A program made the position numbers and the translations under genes. A stretch of DNA of 64,000 bases, from assembly GCA_009841115.1 (NCBI GenBank), contig VXML01000100.1:58615-122614 (forward strand). The letters run 5' to 3'. Source of the stretch: Gemmatimonadota bacterium. Lineage in GTDB: Bacteria > Latescibacterota > UBA2968 > UBA8231. The notes beneath the pieces are model-generated. The model searched no databases and was not told where the DNA came from. It worked only from the letters and a program-made list of their open reading frames with translations. The first letter of the stretch is position 1; every line of letters starts with the position of its first letter. Positions 49,801 through 59,498 of the stretch are shown here, piece after piece.

Positions 49801-52371
49801 ATGATAGTTGACTCGATCTCCTGTCGCCTAGGTATCCCCCGCTTGGTGTGGATCAGTACCCTGCTGATCTTTCCCTTCCAAGCCTGGTCGCAACAGGGGC
49901 ACGCTATTCGCGGCAATCAAGTCCTGATTGACCGGGCAGCCCACTGGCAGGCGTGGAAAGGGGCTTCGAGTCTTCTGGATATTTCTACGGCCGACAATAC
50001 GGTGAGGCCCTCTTTTATACGGAAAGAGGTCAACGCTGCTCAGAACGCGACGCAATTTTCCACTACCGGCGAGGGAGGGGTGATAACAGGCTCCGTCACC
50101 AGTGCGGCGAACAACCTGATAGATGGCGACCTGCAGACCATGTGGGGCCCTAATCCCGAAAGCCCTCTGGAAGACTGGTGGGCAGAGGTGAATCTTGGCC
50201 GCGTGGTGGTCGTCAAGAAAATCGTCGTGCGCTTTGCCCAAGAAGGCGAGGGAGATCCCTTCCTGCAGTTCAAGGTGCTGGGCTGGCGGCAACCCCCACC
50301 GCGCTCGGTTTCGGGCTACTATCTCGACGAGCCCAAGACCAATGTCCCCAACTTCTGGGAGATCGGCAGGACTGACAAACCCAACAAGACGCAGCGCGTA
50401 TTCGAATTTGAACCCCGTCCGACCGAAGGATCAGATCGACTCTTCAGGGGCGATCCGCTCGAGCGCATTCTAATAATTGCCCTCAATAGTGATTCGACCA
50501 AGGCTGAGGAATTGACCGAACAGGAGTACGAGAATCTGCCGACACAACAGCAAGGTGCTATCGAATTCTACCGGAAAGAGCGGTCCGGCCGAGAAACTCT
50601 AATTTCACAAGCGGAATACGACAGCATTGATCCCGAACGCCAAGGCCCGATCCGCTACTATCGGAGAGAAATTCCCAAGATCGCCGAGATCGAGGTTGTG
50701 ACGGAGGGGGATAATGTCAACATCGGCGTGGTGGAGCGGGGAGGACAGGTAACGATCGAGACCAATAGCGGCATTAAGGACATTGGATCCACAGTGGCTG
50801 ATGGCAACTACAGCACAGGTGTTAATGGGTCCATTTTCGGCTACCGCGACTACAATTACTTCGAGGACCTAGGAGCTCTATTCTGGGTTGACACCATGCA
50901 TTTTCTCACCGACGGAGCCTCGCCGATCAACGAACTTTACGTCGATGTCTCCGATGGCACCCGAGCACCTGATGGCAGTATCAAATGGACTCGGGTGGGG
51001 CAAAGTACTTCTAGGGACGCTTTTGGACACACTGCTTCCGGCGGCTTGCGATTCCGCGAGATTCAAATTGAACTTTCCAAGATTCGCTTTATTCGCTCGC
51101 CGTTCCAGAACCCACTGAGTTCGCTCAGCTACATAGCTTTTACGGAGGTGATGCTCTACGGGGAGGGCTTTGTGGCGGAAGTATCGCTGACCTCGGATCT
51201 GATTCAATTTAACGAACCTAAGAACCTGATTTCCGTCGAGTGGGAAGCGGACACACCGCCTGGAACCCAAGTCCAGTTACAGACCCGGACGGGCAATGAG
51301 TTGATAGAAGAGAAAATCTACCACGATTCCAATGGCAAGGTCGTCACCGAGAAGCGTTACAACAAGCTGCCTAAGTCCAAGAAGGGCGATATCACCAGCA
51401 CATTCAAACCGGGTGACGACTGGAGCACGTGGAGCGTGCCGCATACTCAGTCCGGGGAAGCGATCAAATCCCCCAGTCCTAGGCAGTATATGGAACTCCG
51501 GCTTACCCTGCTCACGGACAGGGCGGACGCGGGTGCCACCCTCCGCTCCATTGCCATCAACACCTCAGATCCAGTTGCCGATCGGCTAGTGGGAGAGGTA
51601 TGGCCCACCCGAATTGAGACCGTGGGCACCTCCGAGGAATTCTCTTATTTCATCCGGCCCGATTTCACTGCGACAGATCAAGGTTTTGACGAGATCAGCT
51701 TAGAAGCCACCGCGGGTACTGAGATGGAGTTGCTTGAGGTCCGGACGGGAAGTACGGATGATTTCGCTAACGGACAAACCACCAACTACGCACCAGCTAA
51801 TCTGACCCTGATCGATACGCCAGCCGGCTCCCTCAGGCTGCGCTTAGACGATAAAATTGACCGCGGAACGGATCTAGTCCAAGTCCGATTTCGCGCCACC
51901 ATATTCGGCAATAGCGCCTCCTTTAGAGCCTTGGTACAGAATTCCGCCATACCTGGATTCTGGCAACGAGTTGACGAAGGCGATCCCACAGAACTAGTCA
52001 GCAGCCAGACCGTCACCGTCCTAGCACTCAGCGGGGACGAAATTATTAGGGATTTCAAGCTGGGGTCACAGGTATTCACACCCAATGGGGACGGCGTCAA
52101 CGATGAGCTAGTAGTCAGCTTCGGCGTAGCGCGGGTGGGTGCTGAGAGGCCAGTAACTCTGACCGTTTACGACCTAAGTGGGGTTGAGACCAACCGGCTA
52201 GAGGAACGCCGTTCAGATCCTCGCGGCAATTATGTTTTTCGGTGGGATGGCAAGGATCGTTTGGGCGAGCCAGTTCCTCCGGGGATCTACTTGGCTAGGG
52301 TAAAGGTGGACGTGGATTCTGGCTCGGCCGATAACACTTTTGTGCAGCGGGTGGTCCATGTAGCGTACTGA
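49801..52371 (+). CDS. Large secreted surface protein, relative 5 of the paralog family
   Basis: The ATG at 49801 has TGGAGGGG upstream and gives 856 residues with a signal peptide ending IFPFQAWSQ. The mature part contains two discoidin-like regions (DGDLQTMWGPNPE...WWAEVNLGRVVVVKKIVV and DGNYSTGVNGS), and the C-terminal FlgD-Ig-type domain (FTPNGDGVND, VYDLSGVETNRL, GIYLARVKVDV). Between them are three copies of a short E-Y-x-x-L-x-x-x-x-x-G motif: LTEQEYENLPTQQQG, LISQAEYDSIDPERQG and VTEKRYNKLPKSKKG. Closest relatives here are paralog 4 and the 734-aa protein, which follow directly. It is larger than paralogs 1 to 4 and has diverged from them. Binding of a surface or environmental glycan is a plausible role, not shown. 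Confidence 0.7.
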   Translation: MIVDSISCRLGIPRLVWISTLLIFPFQAWSQQGHAIRGNQVLIDRAAHWQAWKGASSLLDISTADNTVRPSFIRKEVNAAQNATQFSTTGEGGVITGSVTSAANNLIDGDLQTMWGPNPESPLEDWWAEVNLGRVVVVKKIVVRFAQEGEGDPFLQFKVLGWRQPPPRSVSGYYLDEPKTNVPNFWEIGRTDKPNKTQRVFEFEPRPTEGSDRLFRGDPLERILIIALNSDSTKAEELTEQEYENLPTQQQGAIEFYRKERSGRETLISQAEYDSIDPERQGPIRYYRREIPKIAEIEVVTEGDNVNIGVVERGGQVTIETNSGIKDIGSTVADGNYSTGVNGSIFGYRDYNYFEDLGALFWVDTMHFLTDGASPINELYVDVSDGTRAPDGSIKWTRVGQSTSRDAFGHTASGGLRFREIQIELSKIRFIRSPFQNPLSSLSYIAFTEVMLYGEGFVAEVSLTSDLIQFNEPKNLISVEWEADTPPGTQVQLQTRTGNELIEEKIYHDSNGKVVTEKRYNKLPKSKKGDITSTFKPGDDWSTWSVPHTQSGEAIKSPSPRQYMELRLTLLTDRADAGATLRSIAINTSDPVADRLVGEVWPTRIETVGTSEEFSYFIRPDFTATDQGFDEISLEATAGTEMELLEVRTGSTDDFANGQTTNYAPANLTLIDTPAGSLRLRLDDKIDRGTDLVQVRFRATIFGNSASFRALVQNSAIPGFWQRVDEGDPTELVSSQTVTVLALSGDEIIRDFKLGSQVFTPNGDGVNDELVVSFGVARVGAERPVTLTVYDLSGVETNRLEERRSDPRGNYVFRWDGKDRLGEPVPPGIYLARVKVDVDSGSADNTFVQRVVHVAY

Positions 52372-52409
52372 GGGATGCGTAAGACCGGCGTCCAGGATTT
52401 GCGAGGTAC

Positions 52410-54314
52410 ATGTCAATGAGGATGGCTCCATTCTTTTGTACCCTGATCTGGCTTTTCTGTTTTTGGGCCGGTTTTTCGGCAGACGAGGCCTCTGGGCTGG
52501 TCATCTACCGCTTTGGTGGTGAAGCGCTGGATCCACCTCCAGAAGTAGATAGCGAAGAGGTGGAATTTATCCAGTTGAGCTGGACCAGTCTCGATCCTTC
52601 CCTAGGTGGAGAAACCATCGAACTAGATATAGACGCCGCCGCCATCCGCGCTCTAAAACGAGACCCTACTTTCAATATAGCCCCCGGAATTGAGGAAAGA
52701 GGGGGAAGCTATATCAGAAAGCAAACGAACGGGCAGGTATGGGATGGGGACACCAGCACTTTCTGGTTAGCGGAACGATACCTGTGCGCCGAATTCGAGG
52801 AAAGGAATTACTTCCTTAGCTGCGTCGACGATTTCGGCACTCCGGGCACGGTGAATATCAACCTAGGGACCCTCCATCTCATCGACCGGATTCGGGTGAT
52901 ATCCGGCCTGACCGACCCGAGCAGAACTGCACGGGCCATCCGCGTCCACCTCAACGAAGAGCAGCCTAGCCAAGCTGCATACCAGCACCCCCGTCCCTAC
53001 GAACCTTCGATCATTGAGGTGAGAGACAATCGGGAGCAGACCCTCGACATCCCCATCCCGCCGCACGATGAAGCAGGTTTCGTTCAAGTCACTATCGGCG
53101 AGCACAACGAGGACTGGGAAGTCAACGAGATAGAAATCTACGCCAAAGGCTTTGTCGAACAGTCGACTTATATCTCGAACATTCTCGATTTTGGTCAGCC
53201 AATGGCCTGGGGCAACCTGCGCTGGTCCGGACGACAAGACCCCAGAGCCCGCGTCCTCATCCAATCCCGATCCGGACAAGACGACGACCCCAATCTGTTC
53301 TGGCGTTTCACCGGACGAGGTGATGAAAAAATATCCGTCAGCCGAACCGACTACGCCAAGTTAGCTATCGGCGAAAAAGCCGGTATCGGCTACGATCAGG
53401 CCAACTGGACCTTCTGGTCCTCTCCCTATGCCTTTGCCGACAGCAACGGTACCCCCATCGTATCGCTCAGTCCACGACGTTATCTCCAACTCAAAGTCGA
53501 CTTTCTGCCCCAAGACGACGATGGCGGACAGGTCAACTTTCTCGAAGTACGCGCTTCCCCGCCGGTAGCCACGCAGTTGGTCGGTGAGGTCTGGCCGGTC
53601 GAGGCAACGGTAGGACAGCCGCAGCAGTTTACCTACGTAATGCGACCAACCCTTGGCACCAACGACGAAGGCTTTGACCGATTGGAGGTGGCCACCGCAG
53701 CGCGGCTAGGGCCCGTAACCCAAGTGCGCATTGGCGATGAGCCGGTAGATTATGCGGTGGAAGCGACCGAGCCACATCGAGTGGTCGTGAGTATCCCACA
53801 GCTAACGGCCCAGGATTCGGGCGCTCTGGTCGAGGTGGTCTTCGAGGCGGAAGTGCTGCGCTATGGCTCGGCTTTTTCAATGCGGGTGTGGAATAGTGCC
53901 CAGCCGTTGGAGGTGCCCCAGAGCGTGCAGGAAGGCGATGCTACCCCCGCCTATGAAGACAATCGAGTGTGGGTAGCCACCCGGGCCGAACATCAAAACG
54001 TGTTGCAGATAGCGGTAGGACCAGCGGTTTTGACGCCCAACGGGGATGAGCACAACGATGTGGTGGGATTGGGGTATAGCTTGGTGGAGTTGACGAGTCC
54101 GTCCTGGGTGGTGGTGGCGGTGTGGGATTTGTCGGGTCGTCAGGTGCATCGGGTGTATGAGGGATTGGATGGGGTTGGTATCTATGAGCGGGTGTGGGAT
54201 GGCCGGGATGAGTCGGGGCGGCTGGTACCGCCGGGGGTGTACTTATACCGCGTCTCCGTCGAGGCCGACCATCAAACGGTCGAAGCCGTAAAACCGCTAC
54301 ATGTCGCCTATTAG
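52410..54314 (+). CDS. Secreted surface protein, paralog 4
   Basis: The 634-residue protein belongs to the same close family as paralogs 1 to 3: signal peptide (APFFCTLIWLFCFWAGFSADEASG), discoidin-like module (INLGTLHLIDRIRVISG), cysteine loop (YLC-AEFEERNYFLS-C), EKAGIGYDQANWTFWS segment, and FlgD-Ig-type end (VLTPNGDEHND, GVYLYRVSVEA). The loop between the conserved cysteines is again different in length and sequence. It lies in a second locus, 10 kb from the tandem array, between its larger relatives at 49801 and 54347, which are 38 and 32 bp away and so in one operon. ATG at 52416 is an alternative start. Confidence 0.75.
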   Translation: MSMRMAPFFCTLIWLFCFWAGFSADEASGLVIYRFGGEALDPPPEVDSEEVEFIQLSWTSLDPSLGGETIELDIDAAAIRALKRDPTFNIAPGIEERGGSYIRKQTNGQVWDGDTSTFWLAERYLCAEFEERNYFLSCVDDFGTPGTVNINLGTLHLIDRIRVISGLTDPSRTARAIRVHLNEEQPSQAAYQHPRPYEPSIIEVRDNREQTLDIPIPPHDEAGFVQVTIGEHNEDWEVNEIEIYAKGFVEQSTYISNILDFGQPMAWGNLRWSGRQDPRARVLIQSRSGQDDDPNLFWRFTGRGDEKISVSRTDYAKLAIGEKAGIGYDQANWTFWSSPYAFADSNGTPIVSLSPRRYLQLKVDFLPQDDDGGQVNFLEVRASPPVATQLVGEVWPVEATVGQPQQFTYVMRPTLGTNDEGFDRLEVATAARLGPVTQVRIGDEPVDYAVEATEPHRVVVSIPQLTAQDSGALVEVVFEAEVLRYGSAFSMRVWNSAQPLEVPQSVQEGDATPAYEDNRVWVATRAEHQNVLQIAVGPAVLTPNGDEHNDVVGLGYSLVELTSPSWVVVAVWDLSGRQVHRVYEGLDGVGIYERVWDGRDESGRLVPPGVYLYRVSVEADHQTVEAVKPLHVAY

Positions 54315-54346
54315 GGGTATGAATCCAATTGGAGGTTAGGACTCCG

Positions 54347-56551
54347 ATGCAAGCGAATTTTAGCTCGAATTTGCGCTCGTGCCTGATTATAGGGATTCTG
54401 CTCTCCGCCTGCGGGGCTGTGGGTATCGGGGAAACCAAGGAATTGATCATTCTTGGTGGAGCAGAAGGCCGACCTTGGCAGGACGGTGGAGGTGGTATAG
54501 ATCCGATAATCATCTTAGGACCCCAGGAGGTGACCAACGAAAACGTACCCGGGGGAGTTATTGACTTTTCTGCACGGGAGGGATGGATTTTTCCCGAAAA
54601 GGCCGACCAAACAGATAACATCGCCTTACAACTGTTAGACCGAGGCGGCTCCGTAACCGCGCCTACTGTTCTCGCAGATCTGAGAGGTGATCTGTTGAAA
54701 ATGATAGACAATGATGCCAACTCGGCCTTTGAAAGGAAAAGTTCTCCCGGTCAGAATGTCCGAGCGCTGGGCGTGGTCCTCCAGTTCGATCTAGGAGCGC
54801 GATTCGGCGTGAGTCGCATCCGCTTCTTCCCCAGGAACGCCGATTCAGACTTTCTCGCTCCTGATTTTCCCTTTCAGGACGATTATATGAGGGCCTATGA
54901 GCTCTTTCTCAACGATGGCACGCGAGAAACGCTAGCCGCCGGCTTGCCAGTATTTACCAGCGTCCTGCTCGTCCTGCAGAATGATCAGCCGGTGGTGGAT
55001 GTGCAGATAGAGCCCCAGTACGTGCGCTATATCCAGCTAAAATCCCAAACTACAGTGGGCTTTGAGATAGGCGAGTTCCAAGTATTTGGAGAAGGCTTCG
55101 TGCCCACCGCGGAGTATCATTCGGATATATTCGATTTGGGATCAGAGCTGGCCCTTTGGGGGGCTCTGCGTTGGGAGGAGGAAAGTCAAGGCGACCCCAT
55201 TCGCTCCCAAGTGCCCATTAGTACCCGAAGCGGCTTTGACGATTCCCCAGTCGTATTCAATCGCCTGCGCAGCGACCTCGACGGGGCCGAAGTGCCCTGG
55301 AAGAAGGCCGATGAATTCGACGAAGGCAGCCAAGCGAGGGAAGTCGTCAGTCAACTCGACGCACCCGATTTCGATATAAAGCAGGCTCGGCAACTCTACA
55401 AAGATTTGCCCCTCGATAGGAAAAATGAAATATCGCTGACCCAAGCCGAATACAATAAGCTGAGATCGGGCGACAAGGGTTTGGTGCGGGACGACTTGGA
55501 AAACTGGAGCGCTTGGTCGCCGCCCTATGTGGCCGCGGGCATCACTAGCGCCGATGAAGTATCCACTGGGCTGGGCGGAGTACCTATCATTTCGCCCGGT
55601 CCACGGCGCTACTTTCAATTCAAGGTGGATTATTTGAGTGAAGATCTCTTTTCGGCCAAAGGCATCGGGTCCCTGTCCTTCGATTTTTCTAGGCCGGTAC
55701 TGGCCACAGAAATCGTGGGCGAGATCACCCCGCGCCAAGCGGAGTTGGGGCAAAAAACAGCGTTTTCCTTGGCGTTCATTCCCAATATGCGGCCCGAAGT
55801 CGATCAGGGCTTTAGTTCCCTCGAAATCAGCACGCCCGTAAAAGTAGATGCAGTAGATCGGATTGGGATGTCGCTACCCGATGGCTCCCGCCTCGAACAG
55901 GACTTCTCGGATTCGGACCTGAGCGATCTGCCGGTGGAGCGCGGGGACTTTCGCATTGATTTGGTCGAGGAACATCGCTTCCAGATCAGTTTCCCCAAAG
56001 TAGAAAATAGCCGCATAGAAGCGGGACAGATGACCGTCTTGGAAGTGGCTTTTCAATGCGTGGTCCTGCGGACGGGAACCGCCTTTTCCTCCTTGGCTCT
56101 GTCTGAAACCCCCGGCGAAGTTCCGCAGCGAATAGTGGGAGGCAATGTCTTTGACCTGAGCCGAGCAGGTGCCAATGCCACACTCATCCGCAACCCAGGA
56201 AATCTGGTGGTGCAAGTCGAGAAAAAGGGCGACTTGCTGATCAACATCAACGCCGTGCCAGCAATTTTTACCCCCAATGGGGATCAGATCAACGATAGTG
56301 CGCAGATACATTTTGATATCACCGATCTCATCAGCGGGGCCAATGTGGGGCTGCGGATATACGACTTGTCCGGCAGCATGGTGCGGGAAATCTATCGCGG
56401 GGTCGACCAGAGCGGTCGCTTTACTCGAACGTGGGACGGCACCGATGGCCAAGGGAACACCGTGCCGCCGGGCCTCTACATTTTCAACATTGATTTGGAC
56501 ACCGACGGCGGCAAGGCCGAGGCGAGCGGCCTCATAGGCGTGGCTTACTGA
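54347..56551 (+). CDS. Surface lipoprotein, relative 6 of the paralog family
   Basis: The ATG at 54347 follows GGAGG and gives 734 residues; an upstream TTG at 54329 is less likely. The signal ends in ILLSAC, a good lipobox, so it is probably lipid-anchored, unlike paralogs 1 to 4. A discoidin-like segment (LDLGARFGVSRIRFFPRN), two E-Y/L-Y-x-x-L motifs (IKQARQLYKDLPLDRKNE and LTQAEYNKLRSGDKG) before NWSAWSPPY, a beta domain (GEITPRQAELGQKTAFSLAF), and the FlgD-Ig-type end (FTPNGDQINDS, IYDLSGSMVREIY, GLYIFNIDLDT) are seen. It is followed 59 bp later by the first large outer-membrane protein. Confidence 0.7.
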   Translation: MQANFSSNLRSCLIIGILLSACGAVGIGETKELIILGGAEGRPWQDGGGGIDPIIILGPQEVTNENVPGGVIDFSAREGWIFPEKADQTDNIALQLLDRGGSVTAPTVLADLRGDLLKMIDNDANSAFERKSSPGQNVRALGVVLQFDLGARFGVSRIRFFPRNADSDFLAPDFPFQDDYMRAYELFLNDGTRETLAAGLPVFTSVLLVLQNDQPVVDVQIEPQYVRYIQLKSQTTVGFEIGEFQVFGEGFVPTAEYHSDIFDLGSELALWGALRWEEESQGDPIRSQVPISTRSGFDDSPVVFNRLRSDLDGAEVPWKKADEFDEGSQAREVVSQLDAPDFDIKQARQLYKDLPLDRKNEISLTQAEYNKLRSGDKGLVRDDLENWSAWSPPYVAAGITSADEVSTGLGGVPIISPGPRRYFQFKVDYLSEDLFSAKGIGSLSFDFSRPVLATEIVGEITPRQAELGQKTAFSLAFIPNMRPEVDQGFSSLEISTPVKVDAVDRIGMSLPDGSRLEQDFSDSDLSDLPVERGDFRIDLVEEHRFQISFPKVENSRIEAGQMTVLEVAFQCVVLRTGTAFSSLALSETPGEVPQRIVGGNVFDLSRAGANATLIRNPGNLVVQVEKKGDLLININAVPAIFTPNGDQINDSAQIHFDITDLISGANVGLRIYDLSGSMVREIYRGVDQSGRFTRTWDGTDGQGNTVPPGLYIFNIDLDTDGGKAEASGLIGVAY

Positions 56552-56610
56552 GGGCTGGACCGGAGTATGGATTGTTTCTGAGAAGCGCTTGCTAACGGGA
56601 GGGACACCTG

Positions 56611-59409
56611 ATGGTAGGTACAGGTTACAGAGAATGGTCCAGAGTATGGATAGCACTGTGGCTAGTCGCGGCTTTGAGCACGACGGCTTTTGCCCAGGAT
56701 TACAACAATCGCCTTGGGCAGCAAAGGGGGGGCAAGGTCACCTTTGAACCCTTAGGACCAGGGGTGTTTTTCGACGCCCTCGATCCCACAGTGAAACGAT
56801 GGTACGTCCCCCAAGAACTCTATCACGATTACCGCTTCCGGACTTGGGAATACTCCAACTATGCCCGAGATCCTTATGAGCGCTATGTCAACATCACTCG
56901 GGAAGGTGAATACTTCTACGACACATTTGGTAACTTCGTCAATCGGGGATGGCTCATTTACGACTGGCGTCAGGAAGCCTTGACCCCGCTGGGCAGTTCC
57001 ATCTATCAGGATTCAAGATACCTAGGTTGGTTCAACCAAGTGTTGATCGCCACAGATTCAAAAGGTGGTGCTCTCTACTCCATAACCACAGGGGATCAGA
57101 TACGCACCACGCTCACCCCCATGACCTTTTCCAAGCCCGCATTCAACGGGATACAGCTAGACTTCGCAACCGATAAATACGCTGGCACAGTCCTCCTTTC
57201 ACGAATCAGCAATCCGGTCAGGGCCTCCGTCTCCAATGCCGATACCCGGACCAATGCCACCAATATGATCGGCGGTCGGGCCTTAGCCCAAGTGGGCGAT
57301 TTTGTCACCGTCGGCGCTACTTGGGTCAATGCCCACAACACCCGTACCACGCTGGGTTCCTTCGACAGCAATCCAACCAGGGGCACACTGGGCGACGGGC
57401 AGGCTAGAGTGCCGATCAACGCCATCGCGCTCGTACTTAGCGATGATTCTCCCGAAGACGGAGAGGGCGGAACCGCGCTCTTTTCCCACGACCTAGTCGT
57501 GGTGCGCGAAGATTTCCAAAACGGAATCCGCGAAACGCTCACACTCGCCGACCTGACCAACGATCCAACGCGCTGGCCAGTGATAGAGGGCGGTTTTCGG
57601 GAAGAGGGCTTCTTGGCGGCCAACGGCATCCAGCGGATCATCATCAACTACGATTTTAACGACCCGGCCTATATCGGTCCCGATCCAACTGAGCTTGTAA
57701 AAGTGACCTTTGATCTGGTACTGGCCAACGACTACAAAGTCGAGGTGTGGTCCGACCGCCAGACTGGGCAGGAAACCCCGCCGGAAGCGCCCCTGACCAG
57801 AGCAACCCTCGACGAGAGGAATCCGGTCCTGCTCGAAATCGCCCGCGCCCCCGACAATACCAAGGACGGCTCCAACCGGAGAAGACTGGTTTTCGACTAC
57901 GGCCTACCCACTGCCACGCAGATTTACGGCTTTACCATTGAGGCGCAGGACGTCCTAGGGTTCAACTTCTACGGCGAGTACGATATCAATCAGAAGTTCA
58001 GGCAGTATCCCAACCTAGCCTTGTTTACCGACGACCGTTCCTTTGAAGACGCTTCGACCCGAGCGGATGCTTGGATGATGAACCTCTCCTTTCAAGGGGA
58101 CCCTTGGTTTTTCTTCGGGGAGGCCTTTTCCATGGACCACGACTACTCCACTAGTTCCTTCCTACTCAACCAAAATGGCGATATCAACTACGACCAGCCT
58201 TCCCAGTTTTTCTACGAGTTCGTCGAGGACAACGACGATCAAGATCGCACTCCCGATTGGCAGCGCGGCGGTCAGCCGGGTCCCGATTTTGCCATCTTCC
58301 CCGGTTGGGACGAAAACAACGACTTCGTGAGCGATTTTAACCAGAACGACAACCGGACGATTAGTAACCGCATCCCCGATTACGACGAGCCTTTTCTCCG
58401 GTACGAGGTTGATCGACCGGAATTTCTCTTTGGTATTGACTTAAACAACAACGACTGGATTGACCGCTTCGAAAACGACGACGAGCCTGATTTTCCCTAT
58501 AAGAGGGACCACAGAGGCTACAATGCCTACTCCGGCGTTTACGTCACCCCGGGCGTCAGGATGAGTGTCGGGCAGACCCGCGAAGAACTGCTTTCCTCCG
58601 AGCGAGAGAATACGACTACCTACGGGCTGGTAACCGTGGATGAGGATTGGGCCGGTCTAGGACGCTTGCGGGTGTTCGATATGATCAAAAAAGCCAAAGA
58701 CGCCATTCCCGATGACCGCCGCGCACCCCAAGCTTTTCTGTTGGCCGGCTTGCCCGCCAAGGTCGCCGATATACTGCCCGCCCAAGATACTTGGGTGAAT
58801 TCCCTGTTTATCGGATTCGACTATACGCGGATTCCGCGGCTGAACATCCGCAACAAGATCAAATACGATCTGTACGTTCAAAGCAGCGATGATCTCAGAG
58901 CTTTAGACAGAAGTCCACTCCGCGAGCGGTCGTCTTTTTTCGGACTTATCAACAAAGTGGATTACACCTACCGATTTGAAGGTTTGAGCATCCAGCCGCG
59001 CTTCAAAAGTCAGTATCTGCGACGCACACCATTCCTGCGCCGCGAGGCCGATGTCGAGGAATGGGATGAATTCTTGTCGGTGATTCTCAAATTTCCGGTG
59101 CTGAGGCATTCAATGATTGAAGTGGGCACGGAATTCAGACAGTTAAGAGAACTGAAGGCCGACGAAGACGCCTTGCTCCAAGACAGCATCCTAGGACCGA
59201 CCGGGGATCTAAACGAGACGAACTTGGCCGTTCAGTGGTCAACCACAACGGATTACCTAGGGTACGTATTGCTGCTACAAACAGGGTTCCGGCTGTCTAG
59301 GAGAGCCTCAGAAACCATTGAGATGATGGATCTAGTGATCGACAAAAAGTCCACCATCGAAACTGGCACCACTACCTTCATAACCATCTACGCCGGGGTG
59401 GAACAGTAG
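56611..59409 (+). CDS. Probable outer-membrane beta-barrel with EF-hand-like calcium loops, copy 1
   Basis: The 932-residue protein has GGGAGGG before the ATG and a signal peptide ending TTAFAQ. The N-terminal part has many aromatic strands (YVPQELYHDYRFRTWEYSNYA). Around residues 530-630 lie acidic loops of EF-hand or type-3-repeat style: DNDDQDRTPD, DENNDFVSD and DLNNNDWIDRFE. The last 350 residues show alternating strands with tight turns (FIGFDYTRIPRLNIRNKIKYDLYVQSS, FLSVILKFPVLRHSMIEVG), ending TFITIYAGVEQ, as in a beta-barrel. It has a full-length paralog directly downstream. Position at the end of the surface-protein operon suggests a pore, anchor or export partner for those proteins; that role is an inference. 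Confidence 0.6.
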   Translation: MVGTGYREWSRVWIALWLVAALSTTAFAQDYNNRLGQQRGGKVTFEPLGPGVFFDALDPTVKRWYVPQELYHDYRFRTWEYSNYARDPYERYVNITREGEYFYDTFGNFVNRGWLIYDWRQEALTPLGSSIYQDSRYLGWFNQVLIATDSKGGALYSITTGDQIRTTLTPMTFSKPAFNGIQLDFATDKYAGTVLLSRISNPVRASVSNADTRTNATNMIGGRALAQVGDFVTVGATWVNAHNTRTTLGSFDSNPTRGTLGDGQARVPINAIALVLSDDSPEDGEGGTALFSHDLVVVREDFQNGIRETLTLADLTNDPTRWPVIEGGFREEGFLAANGIQRIIINYDFNDPAYIGPDPTELVKVTFDLVLANDYKVEVWSDRQTGQETPPEAPLTRATLDERNPVLLEIARAPDNTKDGSNRRRLVFDYGLPTATQIYGFTIEAQDVLGFNFYGEYDINQKFRQYPNLALFTDDRSFEDASTRADAWMMNLSFQGDPWFFFGEAFSMDHDYSTSSFLLNQNGDINYDQPSQFFYEFVEDNDDQDRTPDWQRGGQPGPDFAIFPGWDENNDFVSDFNQNDNRTISNRIPDYDEPFLRYEVDRPEFLFGIDLNNNDWIDRFENDDEPDFPYKRDHRGYNAYSGVYVTPGVRMSVGQTREELLSSERENTTTYGLVTVDEDWAGLGRLRVFDMIKKAKDAIPDDRRAPQAFLLAGLPAKVADILPAQDTWVNSLFIGFDYTRIPRLNIRNKIKYDLYVQSSDDLRALDRSPLRERSSFFGLINKVDYTYRFEGLSIQPRFKSQYLRRTPFLRREADVEEWDEFLSVILKFPVLRHSMIEVGTEFRQLRELKADEDALLQDSILGPTGDLNETNLAVQWSTTTDYLGYVLLLQTGFRLSRRASETIEMMDLVIDKKSTIETGTTTFITIYAGVEQ

Positions 59410-59498
59410 ATGGCCGGCGCTGCTTACAACTGCGGGACAGGTAATAACCCTGCTTTGTGCACTCCGTCCTTTTGCGCACAGTCCAATAGGAGGGATCC

